From the NCBI GenBank assembly GCA_000507305.1, contig DF239295.1, positions 158,959 through 222,958 of the forward strand: a DNA stretch of 64,000 nucleotides. Reading direction: 5' to 3'. The notes below the pieces were generated by a model. The model worked only from the letters and a program-made list of their open reading frames with translations. It was not told the DNA's origin and searched no databases. This stretch comes from Breviolum minutum Mf 1.05b.01. Its lineage: Eukaryota > Sar > Dinophyceae > Suessiales > Symbiodiniaceae. Positions 1 through 9,752 of the stretch are shown here, piece by piece (position 1 is the stretch's first letter; each line of letters starts with the position of its first letter). The translations under genes and the position numbers were made by a program.

Positions 1-75
1 ATATATATATATATTAATATACATATATATCAATATAATATGTATAGTATAGATATATATATATATACACATAAT
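1..75. repeat. AT-rich simple repeat
   Basis: Imperfect TA/TATA repeat at the left edge of the window. The following stretch to about 365 has no supportable gene; a plus-strand frame runs through 192-404 but has no other support. Confidence 0.85.
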
Positions 76-365
76 GCTTTGCCTGTTGAATTGAATCACT
101 AATCATCAGATTTGACTTGAGTACATAGAAATAATTATAATATAGCCCTTAAACTCAATTTTTTGGAACTCCGCAGATTGGAGGAAACCTAGTGGGACAA
201 ACCGATCACGGGATCATTTCCAATGAAACAACAACAAAAAATTCAAACAAAAAATCCTCTCAGCTAAACCCAAACTGCACAAGTTTCAGGTTGGCTTTGG
301 CCCTTGGTATTCCGTTTCATGTCATTGAGTTAAACGACACAATCGACACATCTCCCACACCTCAC

Positions 366-429
366 CCTCTGCGAGAAGCCAAGGAGCGCTTCGGGGTGAA
401 GTAGAGCCGCCGTGACTCTTGCAGAAAGC
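366..429 (-). CDS. Candidate internal exon, protein unknown
   Basis: Minus-strand exon candidate of 64 nt. It begins after a pyrimidine-rich stretch ending AAAAAG and ends at AGAGG before a strong GTGAGG donor. One frame is open and reads RLSARVTAALLHPEALLGFS. The plus strand over the same bases is also open and ends in a stop at 402-404, so strand is not certain. No family recognised. The stretch from 609 to 830 that follows shows nothing I can name. Confidence 0.3.
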
Positions 430-500
430 CTTTTTCCAAACAGGAACAACAACACCATGGATTCAACAGGGCTTACAGGGTTTTGCGATATGAATGGTCT

Positions 501-608
501 TGGTTGGTGGTTTTTTGCCACCCATCTGAAAAATATGATCGTCAAAATGGGTTCATCTTCCCCAATTTTCGGGGTGGAAAATAAAAAATGTTTGAAACCA
601 CCACCTAG
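501..608 (+). repeat. Family A element (reference copy)
   Basis: About 108 bp. Left end GGTTGGTGGTT, right end AACCACCACC then TAG. The inside is asymmetric: CATCTGAAAAATATGATCGT, then CAAAATGGGTTCATC, then CCCCAATTTTCGGGGTG, then AAAATAAAAAAT. Most copies lie between TA dinucleotides, which looks like a TA target duplication. Read on the minus strand it gives a CTAG|GTGGTGG donor, an internal ATTTTTCAG and a terminal CAACTAG acceptor. All copies in the window have this orientation. Confidence 0.9.
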
Positions 609-832
609 ATATGAATGTCCCGTATTGTACATGAGTTACAACACAGTTCAAGATTAAAGACCTTCCTGGTTTAAAAGCTACTGAGGGGTGATGTCTTTTG
701 AAATACTTGTTTTCCACAAGGGACAAATAACAGAGGGTCGCAGTGAATTGAAAGATGACTTAGCAAATTTCATTGGACAAAAACGGGCCAGCACATCAAA
801 CCGCTAGATGTGTGGCCGCAACTCCCAGGGCT

Positions 833-890
833 ACATTTACCCTAAAAATCAATCTAATGCAGGTATATAAACCATACATGGATCCTTAGG
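833..890 (-). repeat. Family C element, half copy
   Basis: Keeps the CTACATTTACC...AATCAA core and the right end ATACATGGATCCTTAGG; the left terminal repeat is missing. Confidence 0.7.
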
Positions 891-951
891 GGTTGGATAA
901 AAAGCACTCCAAAACGATCAGGGAATCGGGAAAAATCCTTGGTGGCTGCAC

Positions 952-1148
952 CTGATGTCACGGTAAAATACCATTGCTGGGGACGTTGCTGTACCAAAAA
1001 AAAACCTTCAACTCCCAAACTAAACCTATCCAACATGCCAAGAAAACACAAAGATTGAGCTTGACAAACCCCAGATTTTTCCCTAGGTCCTTTCAACAAC
1101 AAACTGCTTGGTTCACCAACCATCTTCACCTTGAAACGGACCGACCCT
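952..1148 (-). CDS. Candidate internal exon, protein unknown
   Basis: Minus-strand exon candidate of 197 nt between a GATGAGCAG acceptor and a CAG|GTGCAG donor. The open frame includes VRFKVKMVGEPSSLLLKGPR and ends QQWYFTVTS. The plus strand across 974-1387 is also open (137 codons), so strand rests mainly on the splice signals and on agreement with other exons. No domain recognised. Confidence 0.35.
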
Positions 1149-1429
1149 CTGCTCATCATTTATTAATAGGGGAAAATGGTCATCCAGTAAACCTCATATG
1201 CTCTGGGCTTGGTGGGTTTGAAGAGTTTTTGGAACCGGATCCTAAGGATTTCAAGATCCCACCGTTGGAAAGGGTCTTGTTTTTTGTTTTGTTTTTCAAG
1301 TTGGAGGAAGTTCTTTGGAATGACCGGAATGACCCATTCCCCATTCATGTTCTTTGTGTTCATATGCAACAACAAGAAACAGGGTAGTTACCCCATTGGC
1401 AGTATGCATACCACTGATACAAGAGGTAC

Positions 1430-1540
1430 ATACCAGGTATTAGAGCCCCAAATGACCTCTATTTTTGAAGATCAACCCCTCAAAACAAGGCCTAAACTCC
1501 AACAAAAACAAGGGTCATTTGGGTTCTAGTTCTAGGTATG
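1430..1540 (-). repeat. Family J/K element
   Basis: Ends GGTATTAGAGCCC and GGGTTCTAGTTCTAGGTA. The inside holds GACCTCTATTTTTGAAGATC and CCTCAAAACAAGGCCTAAAC, shared with the copy at 9223. The GC-richer stretch 1540-1740 that follows is open on both strands and I could not choose a coding strand. Confidence 0.8.
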
Positions 1541-2195
1541 TATAGAGATTGCCTGCGCAGGAAGTTGATATTTGCTTCCTACCATCTCTTCCCAAAAGAT
1601 GAACACCCTGCCTGTCAACCCTCCTGGCGCCATGAGTTTTCAGGTCGGCCAGCGATGCCGTGGGCTGTTGCGCTTTGGGCCGTTGGGCAACAAAGGATAA
1701 CACGTGAATGGCAAACGTACAGGATCTGCAAAGGCACTATTCTTACTAATCCTAAATATTGTTACTGAAATACTATAACACAATAATATGTCTCGATATA
1801 CTGTATATCTTCATGTTGACATGTGCCACTCTTGAGTCTCTTGTTAATTATTGATATGTTTTTGATGTTTAACAATATGGACTGAACAAACAAAACAGAC
1901 ACAAACGAATTCATCAGTGTCAAAATATCCTCATGGTCTCGAAACCTTTCAAATCACAATTTGGTTTAACTTATTCATAAAAAAAACTCTCTGAAAAGGT
2001 GCACCTGCTTGTTTTTTTCCAAACTCATTCCACATGCAGGTCAATTGACATGAAGCTGAAGATATCTTTTCTTTTTTTGATTGTATACCATGGTATGCAC
2101 ACGCACTTGAAACATCCAAGGCCAGGCTGGACTTCCAACTGATTTTTGGCAAGTCCTTGAAGCCAATACATTTGCAGATGCACCCGGCTACGGCT

Positions 2196-2306
2196 ACACC
2201 CCCGAAGTTTAACAGGACATAGCCCCTGAAAAATGGTGGTTGGAAGATGATCCTTCCCTATTACGAAGGTAACTTTTCAAAGGCTATGTGAAACTTCTGG
2301 GGTGTA
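2196..2306 (+). repeat. Family L element (reference copy)
   Basis: Terminal inverted repeat ACCCCCGAAGTTTAACAG / GTGAAACTTCTGGGGTGT, with CCCCTGAAAAATGGTGGTTG and GAAGGTAACTTTTCA inside. The two arms can fold into a near-complete hairpin. The sequence between 1740 and 2195 is AT-rich and shows nothing I can name. Confidence 0.8.
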
Positions 2307-2982
2307 TTTGTTGAGCAAGGTCGAAAGGCTAAGTTGATCGAATGTTCTTCGTTGGTTGGGGTTTGGGGGTTGTTGATTGATTGGGGTGGGCAACAACCAT
2401 GCTGGTCATACATGACTCTGCTTCTCCCATAATCATGTTTTTTTGTTTGGAAAATGGCGGGATGTTTCAGAGGCAACGATCCTATTGGAGATACACCCAT
2501 GTTTCACGGAAAAAAACATGATTATGGGAGGAAGGGGGTGTACAACATACTCCTGTTGATACCATTTAAGGCATGGGTATAAGGGGCCCATCTCCAGTCA
2601 TTTCCCTTGCAACATTGAAAGCTATGAAGCTATTGATTTGTGACCACCTCAAAAGAGGTAAACTCCTCGGAGAACCCATTCTGCTACTTGGCAAATTTGC
2701 GAAGACAAACCCTCTTCAAAACAAACAACATCTTGGTAAGACATACATATATTATTTCTGCAAATAGTATGATATATTGTAAAATGTATATGAATGTATT
2801 ACATGCATCAATCTTGAGATAATTTATATCAACTCTTCCCAGTGGGGAAACTTCACCAACGCATCAACATATATGTACTAGTTGATTATATTAAAAATCT
2901 TTGCACCTTGTTTTCCGTTGCATTTCGATATATATCTAATATGATATCATTTGCTATCTACCGAATCATTGCACAACAAAAG

Positions 2983-3107
2983 CCCTCCCTGAAACTGAAA
3001 CTAACAGGAAATCAACCCTGAAAATAGGCCTTTTGCCCAAAAAGGAAACGAGAAAGTCTTCCAACCATCGATTTTCTGGTGGTGCAATTCGTTAGTTTCA
3101 AGATATC
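2983..3107 (+). repeat. Family B element (reference copy)
   Basis: Starts GCCCTCCCTGAAACTGAAAC, with CTGAAAATAGGCC, CAAAAAGGAAA and CTTCCAACCATCGATTTTC inside, ending GTTAGTTTCAAG. The family consensus is CCCTCCCTGAAACTAACATAG mirrored at the other end and flanked by TA. The stretch 2310-2980 holds no supportable gene. Confidence 0.75.
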
Positions 3108-3210
3108 ATTATTCCCCAGTGAATTCCCTTAGATTCACTGCATCTGGCTGTTTCCCCCGAAATTCGTAGGGAAGTTTACCGGGAAGTAACTTCATCCCCC
3201 ATCATAACTG

Positions 3211-3300
3211 CTTGGGTGGTTGGATCCAACCCATCTGAAAAATAGGATCGTCAAAATGGGTGAAAATCTTCCCCAATTTTCGGGGGTGAAAATAAAAAAT
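3211..3300 (+). repeat. Family A element, right end lost
   Basis: Left end GGGTGGTTGG, CATCTGAAAAATAGGATCGT and the CCCCAATTTTCGGG core are present. The expected AACCACCACC end is absent. The following 3300-4440 contains no element or exon I can support. Confidence 0.75.
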
Positions 3301-4447
3301 GACCCAAATAACCAAATATAGGGCTGGTTGCTGCTTTCCATCCAAATCCGTTGGGCCTTCATGGAGTAGTACAATGGCCGAAAGAGCTGATCCACAAGAT
3401 GCCTGGAGAAGATGAAGGTTCCAGGTGGCGGGCGTTGTTGTTGAAGGTGCGGTTGATTGGGAAAGGGGGTAGGGTTTTCACGGCGTTGTTGTTTGTTGCC
3501 ATAGATGTTGCCGGTTGCCTGTTTAAGAGGAAAAAATCGCACCAATAACATCAGTTTTTATCGTGGAAATGGAAATCAAGAACAGAAGTGATGAACTGGA
3601 TGAAAGTGTGAGTGTGTGTTTTGAAATTATTTTTTAATGTTGGGTGTGTACCTATAAGTAAATGAACATAGACTAGAAACATATGATCCACTTGCAAAGG
3701 AACTCCCTTTTCACCAATCCGGCATTTAGGCATGTAGGTGTTCCCTGTATATCTATACGTATAGCATCGTTTTTAAAATGAAATTGTGGAATTGTATAAA
3801 AGTTGGGTGAGTTATTGTTGGTTTCTGTACAAAAAGATATGGCAATCGCTGTTGATTGGATCGGTAGGTAGTATAGTTCTAAGCAGACTTAGGGCCTTAG
3901 GGTTCAGGGGAAGTCTCGTTAGTCAGCATCCGTCTTTCTTTTTTACAAGTGTTCCTTTCATTGCATTTTTTTGGGGGACAAAAACTGTAATGTATGAAAA
4001 GTTAGATCAAAAAACCTAACTTTAGGATAACTTTAGGCCAGTGTGAAAATTTCAATGCAGGGAAGTTCTACACAAAAAGTCTCAGTATTAATATTGTAGC
4101 TATTCAGAGACGAAGACTGGACGAAAGCAAGTAAAACAAGGTCAACATTTAGATCTGGCTCCACATCTCTTATTGAAGAAAGGATAAGTTGAGCTGTCCA
4201 GAATCACAAACATGTAGCTACCCAGTGACTTTCTTCATATTTTGGTAGTTTTTTTTTCGTTCCAGAGTTGGTAGAGAAAAATGTTGGAGGCAAACACTTC
4301 AAAGTACATATCCTAATCACCAACCCCCCAAACTCCAAAAAAACTGTCTGAAAAATCACCGTTTAAACACCCGTCTCTTTGGCGAAAAAACAAACAATTA
4401 AAAAACCGGTTCCGCCGTTGTCAGTAACGTTATACACCGAAACCACT

Positions 4448-4556
4448 ACCCTATAGGATCCATGTATGGTATAGTTCCCTACATTTACCATAAAAATCAA
4501 CCAAATGTAGGTAAATAATGGTAAATATACCGTTCGTCCCATGGATGGTATGGGTA
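4448..4556 (-). repeat. Family C element (reference copy)
   Basis: Ends CCTATAGGATCCATGTATGG and CCCATGGATGGTATGGG, with CTACATTTACC...AATCAACC...AAATGTAGG inside. Other copies keep a longer perfect terminal repeat, such as CATAGGATCCATGGGACTGG, between TA dinucleotides. Confidence 0.85.
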
Positions 4557-4591
4557 CGTATAGAACTCGATTTTAAGCGTTCGAACTTCCG

Positions 4592-4717
4592 TTAACCCAT
4601 CGGGTTGGACAGCCAGCCCAACAGCCGCCGCCTGGTGAGTTTGTCCAAGGCTTCCTTCTCTTTCTCTTGAAGTCCCTTGGTAGCTTCACGGCTGCTTTTT
4701 TGAACAGGCGGTTGGTG
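4592..4717 (-). CDS. Gene 1, terminal exon
   Basis: 126 nt ending in a TAA stop. Acceptor AAAAACAG precedes a frame that reads HQPPVQKSSREATKGLQEKE and then EALDKLTRRRLLGWLSNPMG before the stop. The stretch is charged and suited to a helix or coiled coil. The bases are clearly richer in G and C than the flanks. Entry phase is 0, which agrees with the upstream exon at 5412-5511. The product is not recognised; it is the C-terminus of a protein whose last five exons form a frame-consistent chain. Confidence 0.6.
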   Translation of the reverse strand, partial: HQPPVQKSSREATKGLQEKEKEALDKLTRRRLLGWLSNPMG

Positions 4718-5411
4718 CTGTTTTTTTGTTTAACCAGGTGGAAAATTTAAAGCCAAGCTGAAATAACCACAAAGCCATTATTTTGCTAAGTTTCTTCAAT
4801 CATGATGCAGGGTATACCCTATGCAATAACCACGATTCACGATTCGCCGAACTGATGATCATTGAACAGGCAGCATTCCCCAAACGTATACAGTACGGTC
4901 GAAACTGCCCAAATGGATGGTGCGGTTTCGACTCAAAACCTTTCTGCAAATGGCGCCAGTTTCATGCAGCGAATGAATCTGACAAAGAAATATTGGTGGA
5001 TCTGATTCTGATTCTTCATCATGAACAGTTGAAACTTGTCAGCAGTCTCCTTTTTTGCAACAGGGAATGGTTCAATATAATTAATTAACCTCCAAAAACA
5101 TCCAAAAACAACATTTAACCTTCGACAACCGTCCCAAGTTATCTGCGGCCCCAATAAAATGCAACTAAACTCCTGGCAATTCTGCTGGTGACCTTTTTGG
5201 GATGGTGATTTGTGACCCCTCCAAAGGTCGGGTCAAGTGACCTCCAACGATCGGGGATAAAAAAAGGTCACGGCTTGAATCACCTGGCTAGTATAACTAC
5301 CTAGCCAGGTCAAAATAGATGGCACAAATAACAACAAAAGGTAGGTTACTAAAGGTTTCTTATTAAAAAACATATTATGTAGGGACGGTTTAGCCATTCT
5401 CCGGCTCCAAC

Positions 5412-5511
5412 TTTCCTTTGTGTCACTGCTTCATCGCCCGTGGCCTTCAGTTTGTGTTCCATCTTGGCGTACTCCTCACGTCGGATTCGCTCCGCCATTG
5501 CCTCCAGATGT
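5412..5511 (-). CDS. Gene 1, penultimate exon
   Basis: 100 nt. Acceptor GGGGAG, then one base completing a codon, then a frame reading HLEAMAERIRREEYAKMEHK and on to VTQRK before a GTTGGA donor. An earlier donor, GTGACA, would shorten it by five codons without changing phase. The peptide is strongly charged and helical in character. Entry phase matches the two leftover bases of the 5891-5995 exon, restoring an arginine codon. An alternative acceptor 20 bp upstream (CTCTATTAG) would keep this frame but break the phase link. Confidence 0.55.
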
Positions 5512-5890
5512 CTCCCCTCAATGGAAATGAACTAATAGAGACAAAATTGTCATGAAAGTAATTCAGCCGCGATATGTACTCAACGCAATGACTTCGTGCA
5601 ACCAAACAACTAATGGGTGAATTGTTGGTTTGGGTTGGTGGTGTGGTTTGGGATTGAAAAAGGATACCACACTAAGTAACAAATTAACAAAAACCAACAA
5701 TCAACAATTAAATCATGACCTGCAACCAAACTTAACATGAATTTCCAATCATCTTCACTAAAAAACCATGGTTCACCCCAACAAACGAAGTCACCCTTCA
5801 TCCAACGAAAAAAAAATGGATGGATCTTCCGAGATCGTTCGGTCACCACGCCGCCATAATGAATCTTCCCAACGACACACCGTGCCCAAC

Positions 5891-5995
5891 CTGCAATGCG
5901 GCCAAATAGGGCACCGCCCCTTGCGATGCCTTCCATCGATGTCTCGAGTCGTTTCGTTTCTTTTTTTTTCGTTGTCGTCGAAACGACCTCGATGT
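5891..5995 (-). CDS. Gene 1, internal exon
   Basis: 105 nt between an AACCCCAG acceptor and a TGCAG|GTTGGG donor. The chosen frame reads HRGRFDDNEKKRNETTRDID and ends CPIWPHC, a pair of cysteines five residues apart next to histidines. Entry phase takes one base and exit leaves two, both matching the neighbours. The other minus frames are also open here and a longer one continues to 5720, so the frame rests on the phase chain. Confidence 0.5.
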
Positions 5996-6278
5996 CTGGG
6001 GTTGTGAAAAATATTCCAAAGGTATACTACCTGCCGTTGAAATAACTGCATATAGATGATTTATGGCATAAAATTATGTTGGAAGTTTTTTGGAAATCCA
6101 TCTTGTTTTAGCTTGGGAATATCCAGATTAGTAGACTAGCATATATATATATATAAATATTATATTATGTAATTTCCTACACATGATTGGACACGTCTGA
6201 TTACGCAAGTACATGTTCGGTGTTCAAAGAGACTGAAAATTATGAGTTCAATGCTGCCGCAGTCCCCCAACAGGGAAC

Positions 6279-6376
6279 AATAAGTCGGATGAGGATTTCG
6301 TTCTGCCCGTGCATGTCATCAAATGGCGAAGATATGTCACCACTGCAACCAACTTGGAACATGATGCATCCAGCCA
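6279..6376 (-). CDS. Gene 1, internal exon
   Basis: 98 nt. Acceptor GATCTGCAG, phase 0, frame reading WLDASCSKLVAVVTYLRHLM and then TCTGRTKSSSDL, leaving two bases before a weaker GTTCCC donor. These two bases plus the first base of the 5891-5995 exon make a leucine codon. The other minus frames are open for part of the exon. Unknown product. Confidence 0.45.
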
Positions 6377-6505
6377 CTGCAGATCACTGATGAAACATAT
6401 AAACTCCGACCTCAAATCACCAATGGATATCTGAAAAAACACCATTTCCTGTCACTTCAGCTAACTGTTCGGTCAATATTTGGGACATATTTGGACCAAA
6501 TTTGT

Positions 6506-6607
6506 CTAGTTGGTGGTTTCAACCCATCTGAAAAATATTATATAGTCAAAATGGGAATCTTCCCCAACTAGGGGTAAAAATAAAAAATATTTGAAACCAC
6601 CACCTAG
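6506..6607 (+). repeat. Family A element inside a gene 1 intron
   Basis: Left end CTAGTTGGTGG, right end CCACCACCTAG. Lies wholly within the predicted minus-strand intron 6377-6653. Confidence 0.9.
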
Positions 6608-6653
6608 TTGTTGAACCATGTGGACCAACCAGCCCCAAAAAATCAAGTGGAAC

Positions 6654-6732
6654 CTGCCAGCATTTGAACTTGGAGACTTCCTGTGTGATCAAGCGTTTGG
6701 CCTGCTGCAGCATGCGTTGGAATTTTGTTAGG
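6654..6732 (-). CDS. Gene 1, internal exon (most upstream found)
   Basis: 79 nt. Acceptor CTTCCCTTGAAG, one base completing a codon, then a frame reading LTKFQRMLQQAKRLITQEVS followed by KFKCWQ and a CAG|GTTCCA donor. Amphipathic, helical in character. Exit phase 0 agrees with the exon at 6279-6376. Exons further upstream were not found with confidence; the region above it is filled by A, D and A copies. Confidence 0.5.
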
Positions 6733-6776
6733 CTTCAAGGGAAGTCATCATCCCCAATACAAACACAACGGCCAAA

Positions 6777-6884
6777 CCTAGCTGGTGGTTGAACCAACCC
6801 ATTCAAAAATATGATCGTGATCGTCAAATTGGATCATTCCCGCAGGTAGGGATGAAAATACAAAATATTGAAAACACCACCCAG
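6777..6884 (+). repeat. Family A element
   Basis: Ends CTAGCTGGTGGTT and AACACCACCCAG; internal CATTCAAAAATATGATCGTG. Confidence 0.85.
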
Positions 6885-6997
6885 AAACGTTTAAGCAGTG
6901 TCAATCCAGCTGATATCATGGTATTTGTTTCCAGTGAAAAATTCACCATGAAAGAAAAAACACACAATGTTTGTTATGTTTTTTTTATCGGAATCCC

Positions 6998-7147
6998 AAT
7001 TGAGCCACGAAAAAAACACATCCTACTTTCCACTGTACTGGTTGGTTAAGAAGGATCCTTGTAATGGCTTATTAAAGTCCCCACATAACTGGGTAGTGTC
7101 ATCCCCTATATACCCTAAACAGCCAGGGTTTCTTTCCATTGCTCAAT
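6998..7147 (+). repeat. Family D element (reference copy)
   Basis: Starts CAATTGAGCCACGAAAAAAA, contains CTGGTTGGTTAA, GGATCCTTGTAATGGCTTAT, AACTGGGTAGTGTCATCCCC and AAACAGCCAGGG, and ends TTTCCATTGCTCAATTG. The short ends GAGC/GCTC are inverted and are flanked by a repeated AATT. On the plus strand a polypyrimidine tract precedes the right end. Confidence 0.85.
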
Positions 7148-7277
7148 TGGGTGTGGATGTTGTCAACTGCATCTTGTATGAAAGACAGAAATTTAGGAGG
7201 TCGTTAGAAATAGTCGTTCTCTTCGGGGCAAAACTCATAACCCAGTAGTGGACCTTCCTAGTAAATCCTAGCGTTAT

Positions 7278-7381
7278 CTAGTTGGTGGTTGAACCAACCC
7301 ATTTAAAAGATATGATTGTCAAACTTGGATCATTTCCCCAGGTAAGGGTGAAAATAAAACATATTTGAAACCACCACCTAG
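7278..7381 (+). repeat. Family A element
   Basis: Ends CTAGTTGGTGG and CCACCACCTAG; the two TA dinucleotides are intact. Confidence 0.9.
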
Positions 7382-7502
7382 TTATTAATCAGCCAATGGT
7401 AGCTTGGTACTTCAGGTTGGCATAATTCCCATCCGTTCCCAAGCGATAATCCCAGTCATGTGGGGGAAGCCTTGGATAGAGTGTCCTAACCACCAAACCA
7501 GC

Positions 7503-7590
7503 AACTACTTGGTATTGACTGATTCAACTCATCTGAAAAAATATGTTCGTCAAATGGAAACCCTTACCCCAAATAGGTGTAAACATAAAA
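7503..7590 (+). repeat. Family A element, degenerate
   Basis: CAACTCATCTGAAAAAATATG and TTCGTCAAATGGAAACC match the family, but both terminal repeats have decayed. Confidence 0.55.
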
Positions 7591-7737
7591 TGTCCAACTT
7601 GAGGCCTGGTGCTAATTTGGGACTGTATTTTGGCAACCTACAGGGCTTTGGGATGGGATGGAAGTTTGTCCGGGGGCACTGTATCCCTTCCCAATAACCG
7701 TCAGGGTCCAGGGTTGATACCTTGCATCCCGGATCTT

Positions 7738-8090
7738 TCCAATCACCATGGATTCACACAACTCCCAAGTTTTTTCAAATTGTTTGGAAACCCTAAAAAT
7801 TCACCGGACCTCCTCTTCTTCTGGTTGGTGGTTGAACCAACCCATCTGAAAAATCTGCTCGTCAAAATGGATTCATCTTCCCTTAATTTCGGGATGAAAA
7901 CGAAAAAATCATTGAAACCATCACCTAGCCTTGCTTTTACAAACCTCAAAATCATGGTGGTTGTTGATCAACTTCCAATCACATGGGTTCACAACACTCC
8001 CAAGTTTTTTCAAATGGTTTGGAAACCCCAAAAAATTCACCGGACCTGCTCTTCTTCCCTTTTATCCACCTCAAAATCATGGTGCTTCAT
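7738..8090 (+). repeat. Tandem duplication with and without a family A copy
   Basis: A segment containing CACAACTCCCAAGTTTTTTC, GTTTGGAAACCC, AATTCACCGGACC and CTCAAAATCATGGTG occurs twice, starting near 7738 and near 7975. The first unit carries a family A element at 7821-7928; the second unit runs straight through the corresponding point (CTCTTCTTCCCTTTTATCC). Confidence 0.8.
7821..7928 (+). repeat. Family A element in the first duplicated unit
   Basis: Ends CTGGTTGGTGG and ACCATCACCTAG. The left TA is TG in this copy. Confidence 0.9.
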
Positions 8091-8221
8091 CCTGGTTTTG
8101 TTCCACTTCCACTTCCCTTTCGCCTTCTGTACTTCTGCTTGACGCTTCATGGCATTGGCCTCTACTACCTTCGATGGATGGAAAAACCCATCGTTTCTTG
8201 GAGCATATCGAGACTAACTGT

Positions 8222-8373
8222 ACCTAGTTGGAGGATCATCCTATTTAGTAAATGCTTAATAACCATGGTTAGTAAGTCCTGTAAGTATGGTTATTCCCCT
8301 TACAAATGGGCTAAATGGCTTATAAATGGGGCTTACTAACCACTTACGAACTAACTGGGATGATCCTCCAAGT
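8222..8373 (+). repeat. Family G element (reference copy)
   Basis: Terminal inverted repeat AGTTGGAGGATCATCC / GGGATGATCCTCCAAGTA, with AACCATGGTTAGTAAGTCC and CTTACTAACCACTTAC inside. It abuts the next family A copy. Confidence 0.9.
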
Positions 8374-8471
8374 AGTTGGTGGTTGAACCAACCCCCTTTG
8401 AAACATCTTAGTCAAAATGGGTTCATCTTCCCCCAATTTTCGGGGTGAACATAAGAAATCTTTAAAACCAG
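8373..8471 (+). repeat. Family A element, right end decayed
   Basis: Left end AGTTGGTGGTTG, core CCCCCAATTTTCGGGGTG; the right end is only AAAACCAGTTAC. Confidence 0.8.
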
Positions 8472-8666
8472 TTACTATCGTTCTTGGAAACCAGGGCAAC
8501 GTTGGTTACAGAAGCTGAGTCGCCATAACCAAGAACCAAATCTCTGGTCTCAACAGTGCCCCATTCGAGAATCATACGTCAGGGATGTACAACGCCGACA
8601 TAATATGTACACTTTGCATGATCAATCAATAAATGTCAAACATGATCATAGCTAAAATAAGCTCCT

Positions 8667-8801
8667 TTATTGCCAATCGTCGAATCGTATTTCGGCAAGT
8701 GTATCTAAACGACTTAAGGATTCTAAACTCCATTGATCTCCTGCAACGCTGTTGCGATTTCTTGTGGATTTGATTGCTCTAGCTTCCAAGTTTGTAAGAA
8801 A
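8667..8801 (-). CDS. Gene 2, terminal exon
   Basis: 135 nt, phase 0, ending in TAA. Acceptor GTTTTGTATCCCAAG, then a 44-codon frame beginning FLTNLEARAIKSTRNRNSVA and ending TLAEIRFDDWQ. The entry phase fits the exon at 9303-9395. The peptide is soluble and mixed-charge; no family recognised. The window between this stop and gene 1 (about 8.6 to 6.7 kb) contains mostly elements A, D and G and the tandem duplication. Confidence 0.55.
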   Translation of the reverse strand, partial: FLTNLEARAIKSTRNRNSVAGDQWSLESLSRLDTLAEIRFDDWQ

Positions 8802-9066
8802 CTTGGGATACAAAACCCTTCAATGTCCATCACTAGCATGATTTAAATTGACCGGTGAGCCAACAACAACTTGATATACCTGACCTGAAACTTTTTGGAA
8901 CCCGAAACGTTGAAGCTTGGCAGGACGAGAAAGTGCCTTTCTTTTTTTTTGAGAAGCGAAGGAAAGGCGAAACGCAGGTGCGGGATGTTTTTTTTAAGCC
9001 ACAGGAATTTGGAGGTCTCTTGTAACGCTTAAAAGGTCACCGTTCGTCCCAACCCATTAAAAGAAG

Positions 9067-9219
9067 GTCACCTTTCCCTATATATCCAGACCCCTCCCAA
9101 TCGAGTAGGATTAATAGTAGATTAATGGTCGAACAATTCCCATCCCCAGCGCATAGGATTAGAAGGGATTTCTCCCTTTAGGATATATCATATATCTGGA
9201 ATCTGGATCCTTAGGGTAT
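9067..9219 (-). repeat. Family E element within a gene 2 intron
   Basis: Reverse-oriented copy: ends CCCTATATATCCAGACCCCT and GGAATCTGGATCCTTAGGG, inside GGATTTCTCCCTTTAGGATA. Together with the adjacent family K copy it makes up most of the minus-strand intron 8802-9302. Confidence 0.8.
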
Positions 9220-9222
9220 ACA

Positions 9223-9299
9223 CCCAATGACCTCTATTTTTGAAGGTCAACCCCTCAAAACAAGGCCTAAACTCCAACCAAAACAAGGGTCATTGGGGT
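9223..9299 (-). repeat. Family J/K element adjacent to a splice donor
   Basis: CAATGACCTCTATTTTTGAA at the left and AACAAGGGTCATTGGGG at the right. It begins three bases inside the predicted minus-strand donor at 9302. Confidence 0.85.
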
Positions 9300-9302
9300 C
9301 AC

Positions 9303-9395
9303 CCTTCCACCCAACCCACGGTGAAGAGTGGTGACGGTTGAAACCATGCCCACCTTCTTGAGATCGTCCACTGAGTATGAGCTCACGTGCTTTAC
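9303..9395 (-). CDS. Gene 2, internal exon
   Basis: 93 nt, phase 0 in and out. The acceptor is the pyrimidine-rich CCCCTACACGTTTCTCCAG, the best in the region, and the donor is AGG|GTGACC. The frame reads VKHVSSYSVDDLKKVGMVST and ends LHRGLGGR. Both neighbouring exons are compatible in phase. Function unknown. Confidence 0.6.
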
Positions 9396-9752
9396 CTGGA
9401 GAAACGTGTAGGGGATGGGTAGATGGATGAATTCCCGAGAATCAAACCCCACGAATTTGAAAAAACTAGATATCTAGATTTCCATGACAAAACCGAAACT
9501 CAATGGAAATTGTGATGAGTCTATCAGTTTTAAATCATTTTGACAAAAACATGTCTTTTTCTTAGGCTTGGAAACTATGTCAGTCAGATCTTCCTGCTGT
9601 GCGGCACTTCCGAATTCTTGATATTCACAAAAAAAAATAATGCATTCGAAAATGGAGTCTCCTGTTTTCCAGGTTGCTTCAATTTGTTCATCCCCTTTTC
9701 CTATGTTTAAACATGTTCAACTTTGCAGCATGTTCCCCCTACTCCCCTTTAC

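Noticed and set aside
192..404. Plus-strand terminal frame ending KERFGVK
   Set aside because: Protein-like, but the minus strand has better splice sites for the same bases. Not excluded.
974..1387. 137-codon plus-strand frame
   Set aside because: Overlaps a minus exon candidate with better splice signals; could still be real.
1538..1768. Plus-strand frame and a possible ATG start near 1601 (NTLPVNPPGAMSFQVG)
   Set aside because: Both strands are open in several frames and no donor fits the plus start.
5610..5936. Longer minus frame including MEGIARGGALFGRIAGWARC
   Set aside because: Open and protein-like, but its exit phase does not fit the next gene 1 exon; the shorter 5891-5995 exon in another frame does.
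7392..7505. tRNA-like minus-strand sequence containing GGTGGTTAGGACACTC
   Set aside because: It resembles an A box, but no matching acceptor stem or GGTTCGAATCC-type B box could be paired into a cloverleaf.
7609..8142. Longest plus-strand frame (177 codons)
   Set aside because: It runs across a family A element and the tandem duplication, so it is a product of repeats.
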